From the NCBI GenBank assembly GCA_035634255.1, contig DASQDI010000167.1, forward strand, positions 62,001-126,000: DNA of 64,000 nt, given 5' to 3'. This document shows, piece by piece, positions 53,032-62,326 of this stretch (position 1 is its first letter; each line of letters begins with the position of its first letter). Under the pieces are notes generated by a model. The model was not told where the DNA came from. It saw nothing but the letters and a program-made list of their open reading frames with translations, and searched no databases. The translations under genes and the position numbers were made by a program. This DNA is from DATLMR01 sp035634255. GTDB lineage: Bacteria; Acidobacteriota; Blastocatellia; UBA7656.

Positions 53032-53997
53032 TTATAGTTTCCTCGCTTCAAGCATGAAGCGGTTCGCCTCGGCCTTCATGAAAGCCCCGAAGCCGGGCTT
53101 CTCTTCCTTCACGCGCGCGAGCACCATCCGCGCCGTCTGGTTCAGCTTCGCGCGGTCCCTGAGGCCGAGGTAGATTCTCATCAGGTAACGCGCGAATGTT
53201 TGATTGCCGGGGTACTTCGCCTGAAGCTCGCGCGCGAGCCCGAGCGCTTCGTCGAGGCGCTCGTTTTTCGGAACGTATATTTCGAGCAGGGCTAGCTTCG
53301 CGTCCACGCCCGCGAACCGGCTCCCGGCGGCGGCCTTCAAATAACGGATGCCCCGCTCCGAGTCGCCCTCGGGCAGGGCCTTCGCGCCGAGGACGCCCGA
53401 CGCCAGGCGCGCCACGGGAGAGTCGAGCAGCACGCCCGCGCGGTAATAGATGCCGCCGAGCGCGAAGTAGGCGTCCGCGTAATCAGGGTCGATCTTGATC
53501 AGGGCATTCAAGTGGTCCTGCGCGGTGCGCGCGAAGCGCGCGGCCGGCACGATGTGGTTCTGGTAGAAATTCAGGCGCGACTTGATCGCGAATGCCGAGC
53601 CGAGATAATAGAGCGCCTCGACTTCGTCTTCCTTCGATTTGTTCGGGCCTGACCTGATCGCCTCGGCTCTCTTAATCGCGGCCGCGAGTGCCGTGTTGAT
53701 CGCCTCGTCGTAATCGCGGCTGCCCGCTTCCAGCTTAGAATCCACGTAAGACTTCCAGATCAGCGCGACGGCCTGATAGAAATCGCCCGCCGGATTGTCC
53801 GGGTGCGCCTTCGCCAGGCCGACGAAGCGTTTGACCGCTTCATCATAGCCCCCTTGAAATATCAGCTCGCGCGCCGAGGCTATCTCCCCGCGAATGACTT
53901 CGCGCTTCTCGGCCTGAGCCGCGGGCGTCACGGCGGCGATAAAGATGATGGCCGCACACACGAGACGGGGTCGGAAAAAGACCTGAAATCTGATCAT
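53032..53997 (-). CDS. Secreted TPR-like repeat protein
   Basis: This 321-residue protein has a signal peptide (about 1-27, TPAAQA). The start at 53997 follows TGGAG by 8 nt; the open frame continues far upstream but without sense. The mature part is all-helical, with TPR-like pairs around residues 30-60 (ARELIFQGGYDEAVKRFVGLAKAHP), 130-200 and 235-290. Such proteins serve as periplasmic scaffolds; the exact role is unknown. It is 19 bp downstream of the acetyltransferase start on the same strand. It is divergent from the gene at 54128, with a 130-bp shared promoter region. Confidence 0.8.
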   Translation of the reverse strand: MIRFQVFFRPRLVCAAIIFIAAVTPAAQAEKREVIRGEIASARELIFQGGYDEAVKRFVGLAKAHPDNPAGDFYQAVALIWKSYVDSKLEAGSRDYDEAINTALAAAIKRAEAIRSGPNKSKEDEVEALYYLGSAFAIKSRLNFYQNHIVPAARFARTAQDHLNALIKIDPDYADAYFALGGIYYRAGVLLDSPVARLASGVLGAKALPEGDSERGIRYLKAAAGSRFAGVDAKLALLEIYVPKNERLDEALGLARELQAKYPGNQTFARYLMRIYLGLRDRAKLNQTARMVLARVKEEKPGFGAFMKAEANRFMLEARKL

Positions 53998-54127
53998 AAT
54001 AGGCTCCATTACCGGCGCGCGATTCGTGCGGCTACAATAATATATCGCCGGGGTATAGTCCAGTTTTCGCCCACGGTCTATAATAGGTCGCGCGAATTTA
54101 CAGGCTGCGGGATCCGACAGGTTTTTT

Positions 54128-55639
54128 ATGAAGAAGTTTTTTCTCCTGCTTTTGATGACGGCGGTGTGGCTCGCGGGGCAATCCCCGGCCGAGGCGCAGT
54201 CGCAGAATAAACTGCTCGATAAGCACAGGAAGGCCATCGGAGGGGGCGCGGCCAAGCGAGTCAGGAGCACGGTCATCCGCGGGGCCGTCAAAGGCGACGG
54301 CGCGGCCGCCGGGCTCTTCTTATATCAGACGGCCGGACCCGACCGGCTGCGGACAGACATCGAGGCCGGGGGCTCGACCGTGAGCGAGAGCTACAACGGC
54401 AAGTCGGCCTGGCGCCTGGACGGGCGCGGGCTGCGCACCCTGCTCGGGGCCGAAGCCAAGCGGCTCCGTCTACGGGCGCTCCTCGCGACCACGAGGACGC
54501 ATGACCTTTCGCGCAACCGAATCTTTCCGCAAGCGCCCGTGAAGGCCACGGTCGAGGGCCGCGACGCGAACGCCATCGAGTTCATCCGGGACGAGGTCAG
54601 CGTCAAGCTCTACTTCGATGCGGCGACCAACCTCATAGTCAAACAGGAGCGCGAGACGCTCGAAGGGCTCGAAGAGGTGTTTTACGGAGACTACCGCCCG
54701 GTCGATGGGGTGATGGAGCCGTTTTCGATCAGGGTCAGGCACGGCGAGAAGGAATCGCTCGTGACGGTAGACCGCGTCGAGCACAACCGCGGGATAGACG
54801 AGTCGGCTTTCCGCCACCCTCAGGTCGCGGGCGCGGCCCCGCTCCCCGACCTTGAGTCTCTGATGAAGTCCGTCATAGCCAATCAGGAAAAGATTGAGGA
54901 ACTGCGGGAGCAGTACACGTACCGCCAGACGGAGACCGAGCGCGAGATAGACAAAGGCCGGATCAAGAAGTCCGAGACGCGGGTCTACGAAGTGACGCCC
55001 GTGGCCGGGAGCGCCGTGCGCAGGCTCGTGAGCCGGGACGGCAAAGCGCTGTCCGAGGCGGAGCTGGCGAAGGAAGACAGGCGCGTGCAGAAAGAGGTAG
55101 AAGATTTATTGAAGGCGCGAGAGAAGCGGAAGGCGCGAGAGAAGAAGGCCCGCGAGCGCAACCAGAAAGGTGGGGATGACGAAGACGAGGACATCACCAT
55201 CCTGAGCTTTCTGAAGACGAGCGAGATCACCTCCGTGCGCCGCGAAGCGTTCCGAGGGCACGAAGTGATCGCCTTCGACTTCGAGCCGCGCAAGGGCTTC
55301 AAGCCGAGATCGAGGATCGAGAAGCTCGTGGGCAAGCTCGCGGGGACGATGTGGATCGACGAGGCCGCGCGCCAGATCGTCCGGGTCGAAGCGCGCCTGA
55401 CCGACTCTTTCAAGATGGGGGGCGGCCTGCTCGCGTCGCTCTCCCCCTCGACCGCCGTCGCTTTCGAGCAGCAAAAGATCGGGGACGAAGTCTGGCTGCC
55501 TTCTTATTCCGAGGCCAACATCTCGGCGCGGGTCTTGCTTCTCGCTAAGTTCAGCCGTAACGTCGTGACCCGCTTCAGCGACTACAGCAAAGTGAAGATC
55601 GAAAGCGAGTATGAAGTAACGAAGCCGAAACAGCAGTGA
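54128..55639 (+). CDS. Secreted two-domain protein, LolA/LppX-like folds (function unknown)
   Basis: This 503-residue protein has a signal peptide (about 1-24, AEAQ). Two antiparallel-beta domains follow, resembling outer-membrane-lipoprotein sorting (LolA/LppX) folds: one at about 28-245 (KHRKAIGGGAAKRVRSTVIRG to GIDESAFRHPQ), with a GDYRPVDGVMEPFSI hairpin, and a second at about 255-500 (EQYTYRQTETEREI to WLPSYSEANISARVLLL). The linker at about 315-350 is a highly charged Lys/Arg/Glu stretch. The fold assignment rests on pattern only. TATAAT at 54079-54084 may be its -10 box. A palindromic element directly follows the stop. Confidence 0.75.
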   Translation: MKKFFLLLLMTAVWLAGQSPAEAQSQNKLLDKHRKAIGGGAAKRVRSTVIRGAVKGDGAAAGLFLYQTAGPDRLRTDIEAGGSTVSESYNGKSAWRLDGRGLRTLLGAEAKRLRLRALLATTRTHDLSRNRIFPQAPVKATVEGRDANAIEFIRDEVSVKLYFDAATNLIVKQERETLEGLEEVFYGDYRPVDGVMEPFSIRVRHGEKESLVTVDRVEHNRGIDESAFRHPQVAGAAPLPDLESLMKSVIANQEKIEELREQYTYRQTETEREIDKGRIKKSETRVYEVTPVAGSAVRRLVSRDGKALSEAELAKEDRRVQKEVEDLLKAREKRKAREKKARERNQKGGDDEDEDITILSFLKTSEITSVRREAFRGHEVIAFDFEPRKGFKPRSRIEKLVGKLAGTMWIDEAARQIVRVEARLTDSFKMGGGLLASLSPSTAVAFEQQKIGDEVWLPSYSEANISARVLLLAKFSRNVVTRFSDYSKVKIESEYEVTKPKQQ

Positions 55640-55779
55640 CCGGTGGTCAGGGGCCAGGATTCAGGGAAGGAAGGGGCATTTCAGATTCTATTTACAGAAT
55701 CCCTTCTCTTTAAAGAAACCTTTCGAGTAAATCGAAATCTCGGGTAAAATCCCTGACTCCTGACTCCTGACCCCTGATG
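55640..55779. repeat. Palindromic intergenic element, copy 5
   Basis: It begins at the base after a TGA stop with CCGGTGGTCAGGGGCC. The core TTTCAGATTCTATTTACAGA (from about 55679) is in the orientation of copies 1 and 3. The right end is a run of CTGACTC/CTGACCC units ending CCCCTGATGA. The spacer between core and right arm is longer than in copy 1. Confidence 0.85.
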
Positions 55780-55790
55780 AGGTTCCGCCT

Positions 55791-56999
55791 ATGCAAGCAT
55801 CAGTCAACTCTCTCGCCGCGGCCCGGCAGGCGTTCGGAGCCGAATCGCTGGCCATCCCGTGGTTCGTTTACGCCGCCCTCTTCGGCTCCACCAGCATAGT
55901 CATCGGAGGGTACTGGGACATCTCATGGCACCAGAGCATCGGCCGCGATACGTTCTGGTCGCCCCCGCACCTGGCTATATATCTGGGGGGAGTGCTCGCC
56001 GGCGTCTCTTCGGGGTGGATGGTGCTCAAGACCACTTTCGCGGGCAGCTCGGAAGAGCAGGCGAACGCCGTGCGGCTGTGGGGGTTCAGGGGTCCGCTCG
56101 GAGCCTTCTTCTGCATCTGGGGCGCATTCGCCATGCTCACCTCGGCCCCGTTCGATGACTGGTGGCACAACGCCTACGGGCTGGACACGGAGATACTGAG
56201 CCCGCCCCACGTCGTCCTCGCTCTAGGGATCGCCGCGATTCAGACCGGGGCTTTGATCGAAGTGCTCGCTTTGCAGAACCGGAGCGAGCGGCTCGCGGAA
56301 ATCTCGGGCTCCGGCGCGACGAAGCGCCGCGCCCGCCTGCGCCTGCTCTACGCGTACGCCGCGGGGATGCTCCTCGCGAATGCGTCCGTGATGGCGTGGA
56401 CCTACATGTACCGCACCCTGATGCACAGCTCGATCTTTTATCAGGTCGGGTGCGGGGTCTTCCCGCTCTTTCTGGTCGCGGTCGCGCGCGCGTCGAAGCT
56501 GCGGTGGCCCGCTACCGTCACTTCGGCCATCTACATGTCGCTGTGGATCGGCCTGCTCTGGCTGCTCCCGCTCTTCCCGGCCGAGCCGAAGCTCGGGCCC
56601 GTCCGCCAGCCGGTCACCCACATGATCCCGCTTGAGTTCCCTTTCCTTCTCATCGTCCCGAGCCTCGCCATAGACCTTCTGATGAGGCGCGTGGGGCGCG
56701 GGCGGGACTGGCTGCTCGCGGCCCTGCTCGGAGTCGCTTTCTTCGTGATGTTGCTCGCGGCGCAGTGGCCCTTCGGCTCTTTCCTCATGTCAGAATATTC
56801 GCGTAACTGGGTATTCGCGACCCATCGCTTCCCTTACTATTTCGATTCGGAGTGGGAGGTCATGCAGTTCAAATTCTACCAGTGGGACCCGAGCACGCGG
56901 GCCCTCGTGACGGGCCTCCTCTTCGCCATCCCTCTCGGGGTGATTAGCGCGCGGCTGGGGCTGTGGTGGGGCAACTGGATGCGGAGGGTGCAGAGATGA
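55791..56999 (+). CDS. Multi-pass membrane protein with a duplicated Trp-His/SPPH motif
   Basis: I do not recognise a named family. This 402-residue protein has about 9-10 hydrophobic segments. Two stretches share the pattern D-x-x-W-H-x(3)-G-x-D-T-x(2)-x-S-P-P-H: DISWHQSIGRDTFWSPPH (about 43-60) and DDWWHNAYGLDTEILSPPH (about 123-141), each followed by a membrane helix. The conserved His, Asp and Trp residues, positioned near membrane boundaries, suggest metal binding or redox chemistry. The next gene overlaps by ATGA, so the two are translationally coupled. A copper-handling or respiration-assembly role is possible but unproven. Confidence 0.75.
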   Translation: MQASVNSLAAARQAFGAESLAIPWFVYAALFGSTSIVIGGYWDISWHQSIGRDTFWSPPHLAIYLGGVLAGVSSGWMVLKTTFAGSSEEQANAVRLWGFRGPLGAFFCIWGAFAMLTSAPFDDWWHNAYGLDTEILSPPHVVLALGIAAIQTGALIEVLALQNRSERLAEISGSGATKRRARLRLLYAYAAGMLLANASVMAWTYMYRTLMHSSIFYQVGCGVFPLFLVAVARASKLRWPATVTSAIYMSLWIGLLWLLPLFPAEPKLGPVRQPVTHMIPLEFPFLLIVPSLAIDLLMRRVGRGRDWLLAALLGVAFFVMLLAAQWPFGSFLMSEYSRNWVFATHRFPYYFDSEWEVMQFKFYQWDPSTRALVTGLLFAIPLGVISARLGLWWGNWMRRVQR

Positions 57000-58486
57000 A
57001 GGCGCGGCGATCCACACCTTTACTGTTGGTTATCCTGCTCGCGTGTTTGCTGGGAGGGGGCTCGGCCTCCGCGCACATCGGCAGCCCGGACATCTTCTTC
57101 GACGGCGAGGCCGGGCCTTACAAAGTGCTCGTGAGCATCCGCCCGCCCGATGTCGTGCCGGGGATCGCGGAGATCAGCGTGCACGTCGACGACCCGCGTG
57201 CTTCGCGCGTGACCTTGCAGCCGGTCTATTTCAGCACCGGCACCGAAGGCGCCCCCCGGCCCGACGAAGCCGAAAAAGTGCGCGGCTCGCGAGTCTTCAA
57301 CGGTCAGCTCTGGCTCATGGAGTTCGGCTCATCCAGCGTAAAGGTCGGAGTCGGCGGGAGCGCGGGGGAGGGGGAGGTGATCGTGCCCGTCCCGGCGATA
57401 GCGACCGCGAGGCGCGGGATAGACGCGAAGCTCGGGATGCTGCTCGGAGGTCTGGGGCTCTTTCTCTTCGCGGGAGCGGTCGCCCTGATAGGCGCGTCGG
57501 TCAGGGAGGGCCTGGTCGCGCCGGGCGAGCCTGTGCAGGAGGCCCACCGCAGTCGCGCGCGGAAGGTGATGATCGTGACCGCCATCTTCTTCGCGGTCGT
57601 GCTCTTCCTCGGGAGCCGGTGGTGGACAAGCGTCGACGGGGCTTACCTGCGAAACATGTTCAAGCCGATCCGCGTGAGCGCGGAGGTGCGCGGCGGGCCT
57701 TCGGGGAACGCGCTCAGACTGACGATGAGTGATCCGGGATGGCTCAACCGCAGGGTCGATGATCTGGTCCCCGACCACGGGAAGCTGATGCACATGTTCC
57801 TCGTGCGCGAGCCCGACCTCGACGCCTTCGCGCACGTCCACCCGGTCCGGGTAGATTCGACCTCGTTCGACGTAACGCTTCCCTCAATACCCGAAGGCCG
57901 CTACAGAGTCTACGCTGACGTGGTGCATGAAAACGGGCTGACCGAGACTCTGACCACGACGGCCGACGTGCCTGCCGCGCCCGAAGCCGCTCGCGGGGGC
58001 GCGGCTCAAGCCTCGAATGACCCCGACGATTCGTCATTCGTCGGAATGCCATCGCCATCGGGCATCAATCAGACACTCGCGGACGGGTCGGTCATGGTGT
58101 GGTATGAGAAGGAAATCGAGCCACTGAAAGCGGGAGAAGTGAAAGTGTTGAAGTTCGCGGTGATGGGGCCGGGCGGCGGGCGGGCGAATCTCGAACCTTA
58201 CATGGGGATGGAGGCGCACGCGGCGATCACTCGCAAAGACGGAGCCGTCTTCGTGCACGTGCACCCGAGCGGGACCGTCTCCATGGCCGCGCAGAAAGCC
58301 TTCTCCGAAAAGGCGGGTTCGGCGCATGCGGGTCACCCGAGCGGCGCGGGCCCTCAGGCTGAGAGCGAAATCGAAGGGGTTTCTTTCCCTTATTCCTTCC
58401 CGAAACCGGGCGATTATCGCATATGGGTTCAGGTAAAGCGCGGAGGCCGGGTGCTGACTGGCGTCTTCGCCACGCAGGTTGAGTGA
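56996..58486 (+). CDS. His-rich membrane-anchored protein (partner of the upstream membrane protein)
   Basis: This 496-residue protein has a signal peptide (about 1-25, SASAHIG, so mature His near the N-terminus). An N-terminal beta-sandwich like CopC/FixH (GPYKVLVSIRPPDVVPG, about 40-120) is followed by two membrane segments (about 145-165 and 188-206). A large periplasmic part carries two copies of a His-rich motif: HGKLMHMFLV…FAHVHP (about 263-285) and GMEAHAAITRKDG…VHVHP (about 405-425). A His/Gly stretch (SAHAGHPSGAG) lies near the end. Metal binding, probably copper, is suggested by the His clusters. Its ATG overlaps the upstream stop (ATGA). Confidence 0.75.
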   Translation: MKARRSTPLLLVILLACLLGGGSASAHIGSPDIFFDGEAGPYKVLVSIRPPDVVPGIAEISVHVDDPRASRVTLQPVYFSTGTEGAPRPDEAEKVRGSRVFNGQLWLMEFGSSSVKVGVGGSAGEGEVIVPVPAIATARRGIDAKLGMLLGGLGLFLFAGAVALIGASVREGLVAPGEPVQEAHRSRARKVMIVTAIFFAVVLFLGSRWWTSVDGAYLRNMFKPIRVSAEVRGGPSGNALRLTMSDPGWLNRRVDDLVPDHGKLMHMFLVREPDLDAFAHVHPVRVDSTSFDVTLPSIPEGRYRVYADVVHENGLTETLTTTADVPAAPEAARGGAAQASNDPDDSSFVGMPSPSGINQTLADGSVMVWYEKEIEPLKAGEVKVLKFAVMGPGGGRANLEPYMGMEAHAAITRKDGAVFVHVHPSGTVSMAAQKAFSEKAGSAHAGHPSGAGPQAESEIEGVSFPYSFPKPGDYRIWVQVKRGGRVLTGVFATQVE

Positions 58487-58518
58487 GAAAAACGGCACCT
58501 TAATACGTCTAAGCTTGT

Positions 58519-58698
58519 ATGAACAATTTCGGCGGCTCGCAGCACGACAGACCCGCCCGGCCCGTCGAGGGGGTGGACTATTACTGGGAAGATGGGCTGA
58601 TGGTCTTCACTAGCATATACCATCTGAAGCGAGGCTACTGCTGCGGCTCCGGGTGCCGCCACTGCCCTTACTCCGACCCGGCCCCGTCGGAAGAGTAG
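58519..58698 (+). CDS. Small Cys-rich DUF5522-like protein
   Basis: This 59-residue protein, shorter than most gene callers' cutoffs, has the DUF5522 pattern: VEGVDYYWEDGLMVFTSIYH followed by LKRGYCCGSGCRHCPY. The four Cys (41, 42, 46, 49) plus His48 form a compact putative metal site. The function of DUF5522 is unknown to me. It lies 32 bp after the His-rich membrane partner on the same strand and converges with the cupin gene. There is no strong ribosome site (CTTGT before the ATG), but the family match is convincing. Confidence 0.8.
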   Translation: MNNFGGSQHDRPARPVEGVDYYWEDGLMVFTSIYHLKRGYCCGSGCRHCPYSDPAPSEE

Positions 58699-58718
58699 CG
58701 CCGAAAGCCTCTCGCCTC

Positions 58719-59645
58719 TCACCTCTCGCCGAAGGGCACCACCATACTCGCGCGCCGTAGTGCGCGAAAGCCGTAGAACTTGAGCGCATCCCTGAAGGCC
58801 GAGCGACCGACTGGCGACGGGCGGAGCCCCATGCGGCGGAGGCGCGCGTTTGTCGTGTAGATGATCGACCTGCGCTCGCAGGCGGGGTTCTCGAACGTTA
58901 CGCTGAAAGATACGGAGACGCTGTCTCCGTTCTCGACCCAGTGGGGCGCGGTCACGGGAAAGTGCAGCCCTTCGCCGGGCGATATGTCGAATGATTTCGC
59001 GCGGGGCAGGTACTCTTCTTTGAAGCGCACGTTCACGTCGTCGGAGTTGGCCGAGTAGAACTGCTCCAGTTCTTCCTCCGGCAGGACCGTGCGGTCGGAC
59101 GGGTCGAAGATGTTGATCTTCTTCCTGCCGCGAATCTGGAGCAGGAAGTTGTATTCCGGGTCTATGTGGAACGGGGTGACCGAGCGCGGCGACGAGATGA
59201 AGATGAAGCCCTCGCGCTTGCCCATGTTCGGGGCGAGCGGCGCGGAGAACCGCTCCACTTCGTCGAGACAGCCATCGAGGAGCTGGCGGTATTCGGGGTC
59301 GCTCTCGACGAACTTCAGGACCATCCACGAGCGGCACTCTTCGATCCGCCGGATCGTCTCTTCGACGGAGAGCCCGTTCCGCGGCCCCTGGTATAATCCT
59401 TCCCCCACCGACAGGTCGCCCGCGCTGTATGCGACGTACCTTTCCGGCAATCGTTTTGACAACTCGATCAGGCGGGGCAGCTCGAACAGGGGGTGGCCGC
59501 TCAGGTTGTGGCGGATGATGAACGCCTGCCGGTTGAAATTCTCGCGAAAAGTCCTGGCGTCCATCTCCAGTAAAGCGCCGTCGCTCTCCTTCGAGGCCGC
59601 TAGCGGGCGAGCGCCGAGGGATGTGGAGACCATCGTTGAACTCAT
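58719..59645 (-). CDS. JmjC-like cupin protein
   Basis: This 308-residue protein is in the cupin-like JmjC family of Fe(II)/2-oxoglutarate enzymes. Iron ligands are His160 and Asp162 in TPFHIDPEYNFL and His235 in TAPHWVENG. An N-terminal helical part (about 25-105) precedes the double-stranded beta-helix. The start at 59645 has GAGG 8 nt upstream. It ends a cluster of acyltransferase and glycosyltransferase genes, so its substrate could be a sugar, a peptide or a surface polymer; proteins of this family can hydroxylate proteins. It is 39 bp from the upstream acyltransferase gene. Confidence 0.85.
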   Translation of the reverse strand: MSSTMVSTSLGARPLAASKESDGALLEMDARTFRENFNRQAFIIRHNLSGHPLFELPRLIELSKRLPERYVAYSAGDLSVGEGLYQGPRNGLSVEETIRRIEECRSWMVLKFVESDPEYRQLLDGCLDEVERFSAPLAPNMGKREGFIFISSPRSVTPFHIDPEYNFLLQIRGRKKINIFDPSDRTVLPEEELEQFYSANSDDVNVRFKEEYLPRAKSFDISPGEGLHFPVTAPHWVENGDSVSVSFSVTFENPACERRSIIYTTNARLRRMGLRPSPVGRSAFRDALKFYGFRALRRASMVVPFGER

Positions 59646-59684
59646 AAATGACACCTCGTTCCGATCATCGACTCAACTATCGAT

Positions 59685-60905
59685 TCATCGGCTGACGCCG
59701 CGACGGAGCAGTTTGCGGTTGAGCCACTTCAACATCGGGATTGACGACACGACCAGCCCACCCGGCGTCCTGCCCGACGCGATGACGATGCTTTGAATCG
59801 TCAGGCGGTCGGGCCACAGCCTGTTGATCATGAAGTTGTCCGGGTTCGCGCATGAATCCATCCAGAGGGTGCCGGGGCGGTCGTGCAGGCGGCGGATGTT
59901 CTCCATCTCAAGCAGGACTCCGGGCGAGAAGCGCGCGTACTCGTCGTCGTAAGCGATCTTGAAAGCGAACGAGCCATCGCTCGCCATGAAGTTGCATTTG
60001 ACCGCTATGGGCCGCCCCCCGACCCTGAGGGCCAGCATCATCAGGCGGCCCCGATCAAAGGCCGAGCGCGCCGCCTCTACGAAGAAGTCGCGGTCTTCGG
60101 GCCTCGACAGAAGGGCGCGCCCTTCCTGCCCCTTCCAGCTTATCGACTCAAGCTCAAGGAACTCTGAAATCCACCGGCCGATCTCTCCCCCGGCACCGAG
60201 CTCGCAGTAATCGAGGCGGCCCGCCTCCGAGAGTCGCTTCTCCAGACGCCTCAACTCCTTCCTGCGAATGCCGGGGAGGGCGAGGCTCAGGTAATCGTTC
60301 GCGCAGGCCGAGGGGCGAAACAGCGCGCGGGTGAAGCTCTCGGAGACGAAGCTGATCCTGCCGCTTTCGTTGAAGTGGTCGACGAGCAGCCGGCGGAACG
60401 GTCCTTCCCCCGGCACCTGCTCGAACTCCATCAAAGGGCAGCCGAGGTTCTCGCTTTCGACCCATTCGAAGAAGGCGTCGACGGTATCGCGCGCGCGCCC
60501 CGCGCTGACGAGAGGCGTGCAGATGTAGCAGTATTTGTGCCGCCACAGGCTCAAGGTCCTGAGAGGGAGCTTCGTGCCGAGCCCTTCGTAGGCGGGCTTG
60601 ATTTCGAGGGGGAAGAAGCCGCGCAGGGCGGGCCACCCCGAAGGATTCGCGTGAGTCGGGTCGAAGATCAGGACGAACTTCAATTTCCTGTTCGCGCCGA
60701 ATGCCCTGATCGCGGGCAGCAACATCCACGGCTCGTAGAACGGGTTCGGCTCTATCGCCCGCTCGGAGAGCGCCTCCCATTGCTCGGAGTATCGCGCGAG
60801 GGCGTCGATCTCTTCGACGACGACGACCGACATCTTCTGCGCGGCGGGCGTCGGAACAGACACGGGTTCCGAAATCGTTTCCACCAGCTTCGCGCGTGCG
60901 CTCAT
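59685..60905 (-). CDS. FemAB/BioF2-like acyltransferase, paralogue 2
   Basis: This 406-residue cytoplasmic protein belongs to the GNAT-like Acetyltransf_6 (BioF2-like/CelD) group found in polysaccharide clusters. It has two GNAT-like halves. Features are PFYEPWMLLPAIRAFG, GEGPFRRLLVDHFNE, the FAFKIAYDDEYARFSPG acyl-CoA-binding-like region, and WMDSCANPDNF. Shared segments with the gene at 61010-62326 show it to be a tandem duplicate. It probably transfers an acyl or aminoacyl group onto a sugar or lipid intermediate. It is 104 bp from its paralogue and 39 bp from the cupin gene. Confidence 0.82.
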   Translation of the reverse strand: MSARAKLVETISEPVSVPTPAAQKMSVVVVEEIDALARYSEQWEALSERAIEPNPFYEPWMLLPAIRAFGANRKLKFVLIFDPTHANPSGWPALRGFFPLEIKPAYEGLGTKLPLRTLSLWRHKYCYICTPLVSAGRARDTVDAFFEWVESENLGCPLMEFEQVPGEGPFRRLLVDHFNESGRISFVSESFTRALFRPSACANDYLSLALPGIRRKELRRLEKRLSEAGRLDYCELGAGGEIGRWISEFLELESISWKGQEGRALLSRPEDRDFFVEAARSAFDRGRLMMLALRVGGRPIAVKCNFMASDGSFAFKIAYDDEYARFSPGVLLEMENIRRLHDRPGTLWMDSCANPDNFMINRLWPDRLTIQSIVIASGRTPGGLVVSSIPMLKWLNRKLLRRGVSR

Positions 60906-61009
60906 AGGGGCAGTCCTCTAATTCATCCAGCCTGATATATCTCGCAGCGAACGTTTCACCGCTCAAAACATTAAAATGTTTAATGGGGTCGCAATTTCGG
61001 TCAGAGGGG

Positions 61010-62326
61010 TTAGCGCGCGACGGATCGGCGGAAGGGGCTTTTCCGGCGCAGCCATCTCAGCAGAGGCATGAGGGAGATTATGAAGTCGCCCCTCCCGTTT
61101 CCCGCGCCGACCAGCAGGGTCTCGATGATCCTGCGGCCCGGCCAGACGTTGCTAAGGCAATTGCCCGGAGCCGCGCAGGAGTCCATCCACTCGACCTCGC
61201 GGCCCGAGTGTAGGCGCTCGATTCGCCTGACTTCGAGGAGCATGCCGGGCGAAAAGCGGCCGTAAGATTCATCGAAGGCGATCTTGAATGCGAACGCCCC
61301 GCGCCCCGCCAGCAAATAGACCTGCTGCGCGATGGCCCGCCCATCGAGGCGGAGGGCGAACATCCTCAGGCGGCCCTCCCGAAAGCCCGACGCCATCGCG
61401 GAGGCGAAAAATTTCGCCTCCGATTCGTCGCACATGAAGGCGCTGCCACCGCGCCCCTTCCACCCGCTCGCTTCCAGTCGCAGGAAGTCTTCCACCCACC
61501 TGTTCAGGTCGTCCCCGGCTTCCGGCGATGCTTCAGGCGATGCTTCGAGCGACACGTACTCGACCCTGCCGAGCTCCGCCAGCCGCTTCTCTTTGCGCTT
61601 AAGGTCGCTCCTGTGTTTGCAGGAGAGCACCTCGCGCAAGTAAGACGCCGCGTCCGAAGCCGGAAGGAACATCGGCCGGGTGAAAGAATCGCTCGTGAAA
61701 TGGAGCCTCGCGCGCTCGTTGAGGTGGTCGACCAGCAAACGGCGGAACGGCCCTTCTCCCGCGATTGAAGTGAACTCCATCAGGGGCGCTTCGTCCGAAG
61801 TCGAAGCGAGCCATTCGAAAAAAGTCGAGAGGGTAGCGCGCGCGCCTTCGGCCCTGACGAGCGGGGTGCAGAGGTAGCAGTGGAGGTGCTTCCACAACCT
61901 TCGCGCTTTCACGGGAATCCCCCTGTATGAGCGGGAGCTTTCGAGGGGGAAGAGGCCGCACAGAATTTGCGCCCCCGAAGGGTTCAACATATCGCGCGCG
62001 ACGACCAGGGCGACCGTGACGCCCCCGCCGGCCAGCAGGCGAAGCGCGGGCAACATCATCCATGATTCATAAAATATATTAGGCTCGACGCTTGACGCGG
62101 CCAGGTCGTCCCAGTCTTCGACGTAGCCCGCGAGAGCGTCCGCGTCGCGCACGACGACGACCGTCATCTGCTGCTCGTCAACTTTGCGGCGCGCGCGAGC
62201 CCTCCGACCCTCTGGCAAATTCCCGCGCGGGTCCCATGCGGTCGCGGCCTCGCAACCGGATGGCAGGCCTATTTCGTTTGTGATCGTGTTCAGCATACCT
62301 CTCACCGCGAGCCCTGATTCGTTCAC
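61010..62326 (-). CDS. FemAB/BioF2-like acyltransferase, paralogue 1
   Basis: This 438-residue protein is homologous to the gene at 59685-60905 along its length: IFYESWMMLPALRLL, GEGPFRRLLVDHLNE, FAFKIAFDESYGRFSPG and WMDSCAAPGN correspond closely. An acidic insertion around SLEASPEASPEAG (about 285) is specific to this copy. The GTG at 62326 overlaps the glycosyltransferase stop by GTGA, which suggests translational coupling; an ATG at 62296 is the alternative. It is expected to act in surface polysaccharide modification with its neighbours; the acyl group is unknown. Confidence 0.82.
   Translation of the reverse strand: MNESGLAVRGMLNTITNEIGLPSGCEAATAWDPRGNLPEGRRARARRKVDEQQMTVVVVRDADALAGYVEDWDDLAASSVEPNIFYESWMMLPALRLLAGGGVTVALVVARDMLNPSGAQILCGLFPLESSRSYRGIPVKARRLWKHLHCYLCTPLVRAEGARATLSTFFEWLASTSDEAPLMEFTSIAGEGPFRRLLVDHLNERARLHFTSDSFTRPMFLPASDAASYLREVLSCKHRSDLKRKEKRLAELGRVEYVSLEASPEASPEAGDDLNRWVEDFLRLEASGWKGRGGSAFMCDESEAKFFASAMASGFREGRLRMFALRLDGRAIAQQVYLLAGRGAFAFKIAFDESYGRFSPGMLLEVRRIERLHSGREVEWMDSCAAPGNCLSNVWPGRRIIETLLVGAGNGRGDFIISLMPLLRWLRRKSPFRRSVAR

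Noticed and set aside
53998..54291. Upstream extension of the TPR-like protein
   Set aside because: It would cover the divergent promoter region and the start of the neighbouring gene. The signal peptide and ribosome site begin at 53997.
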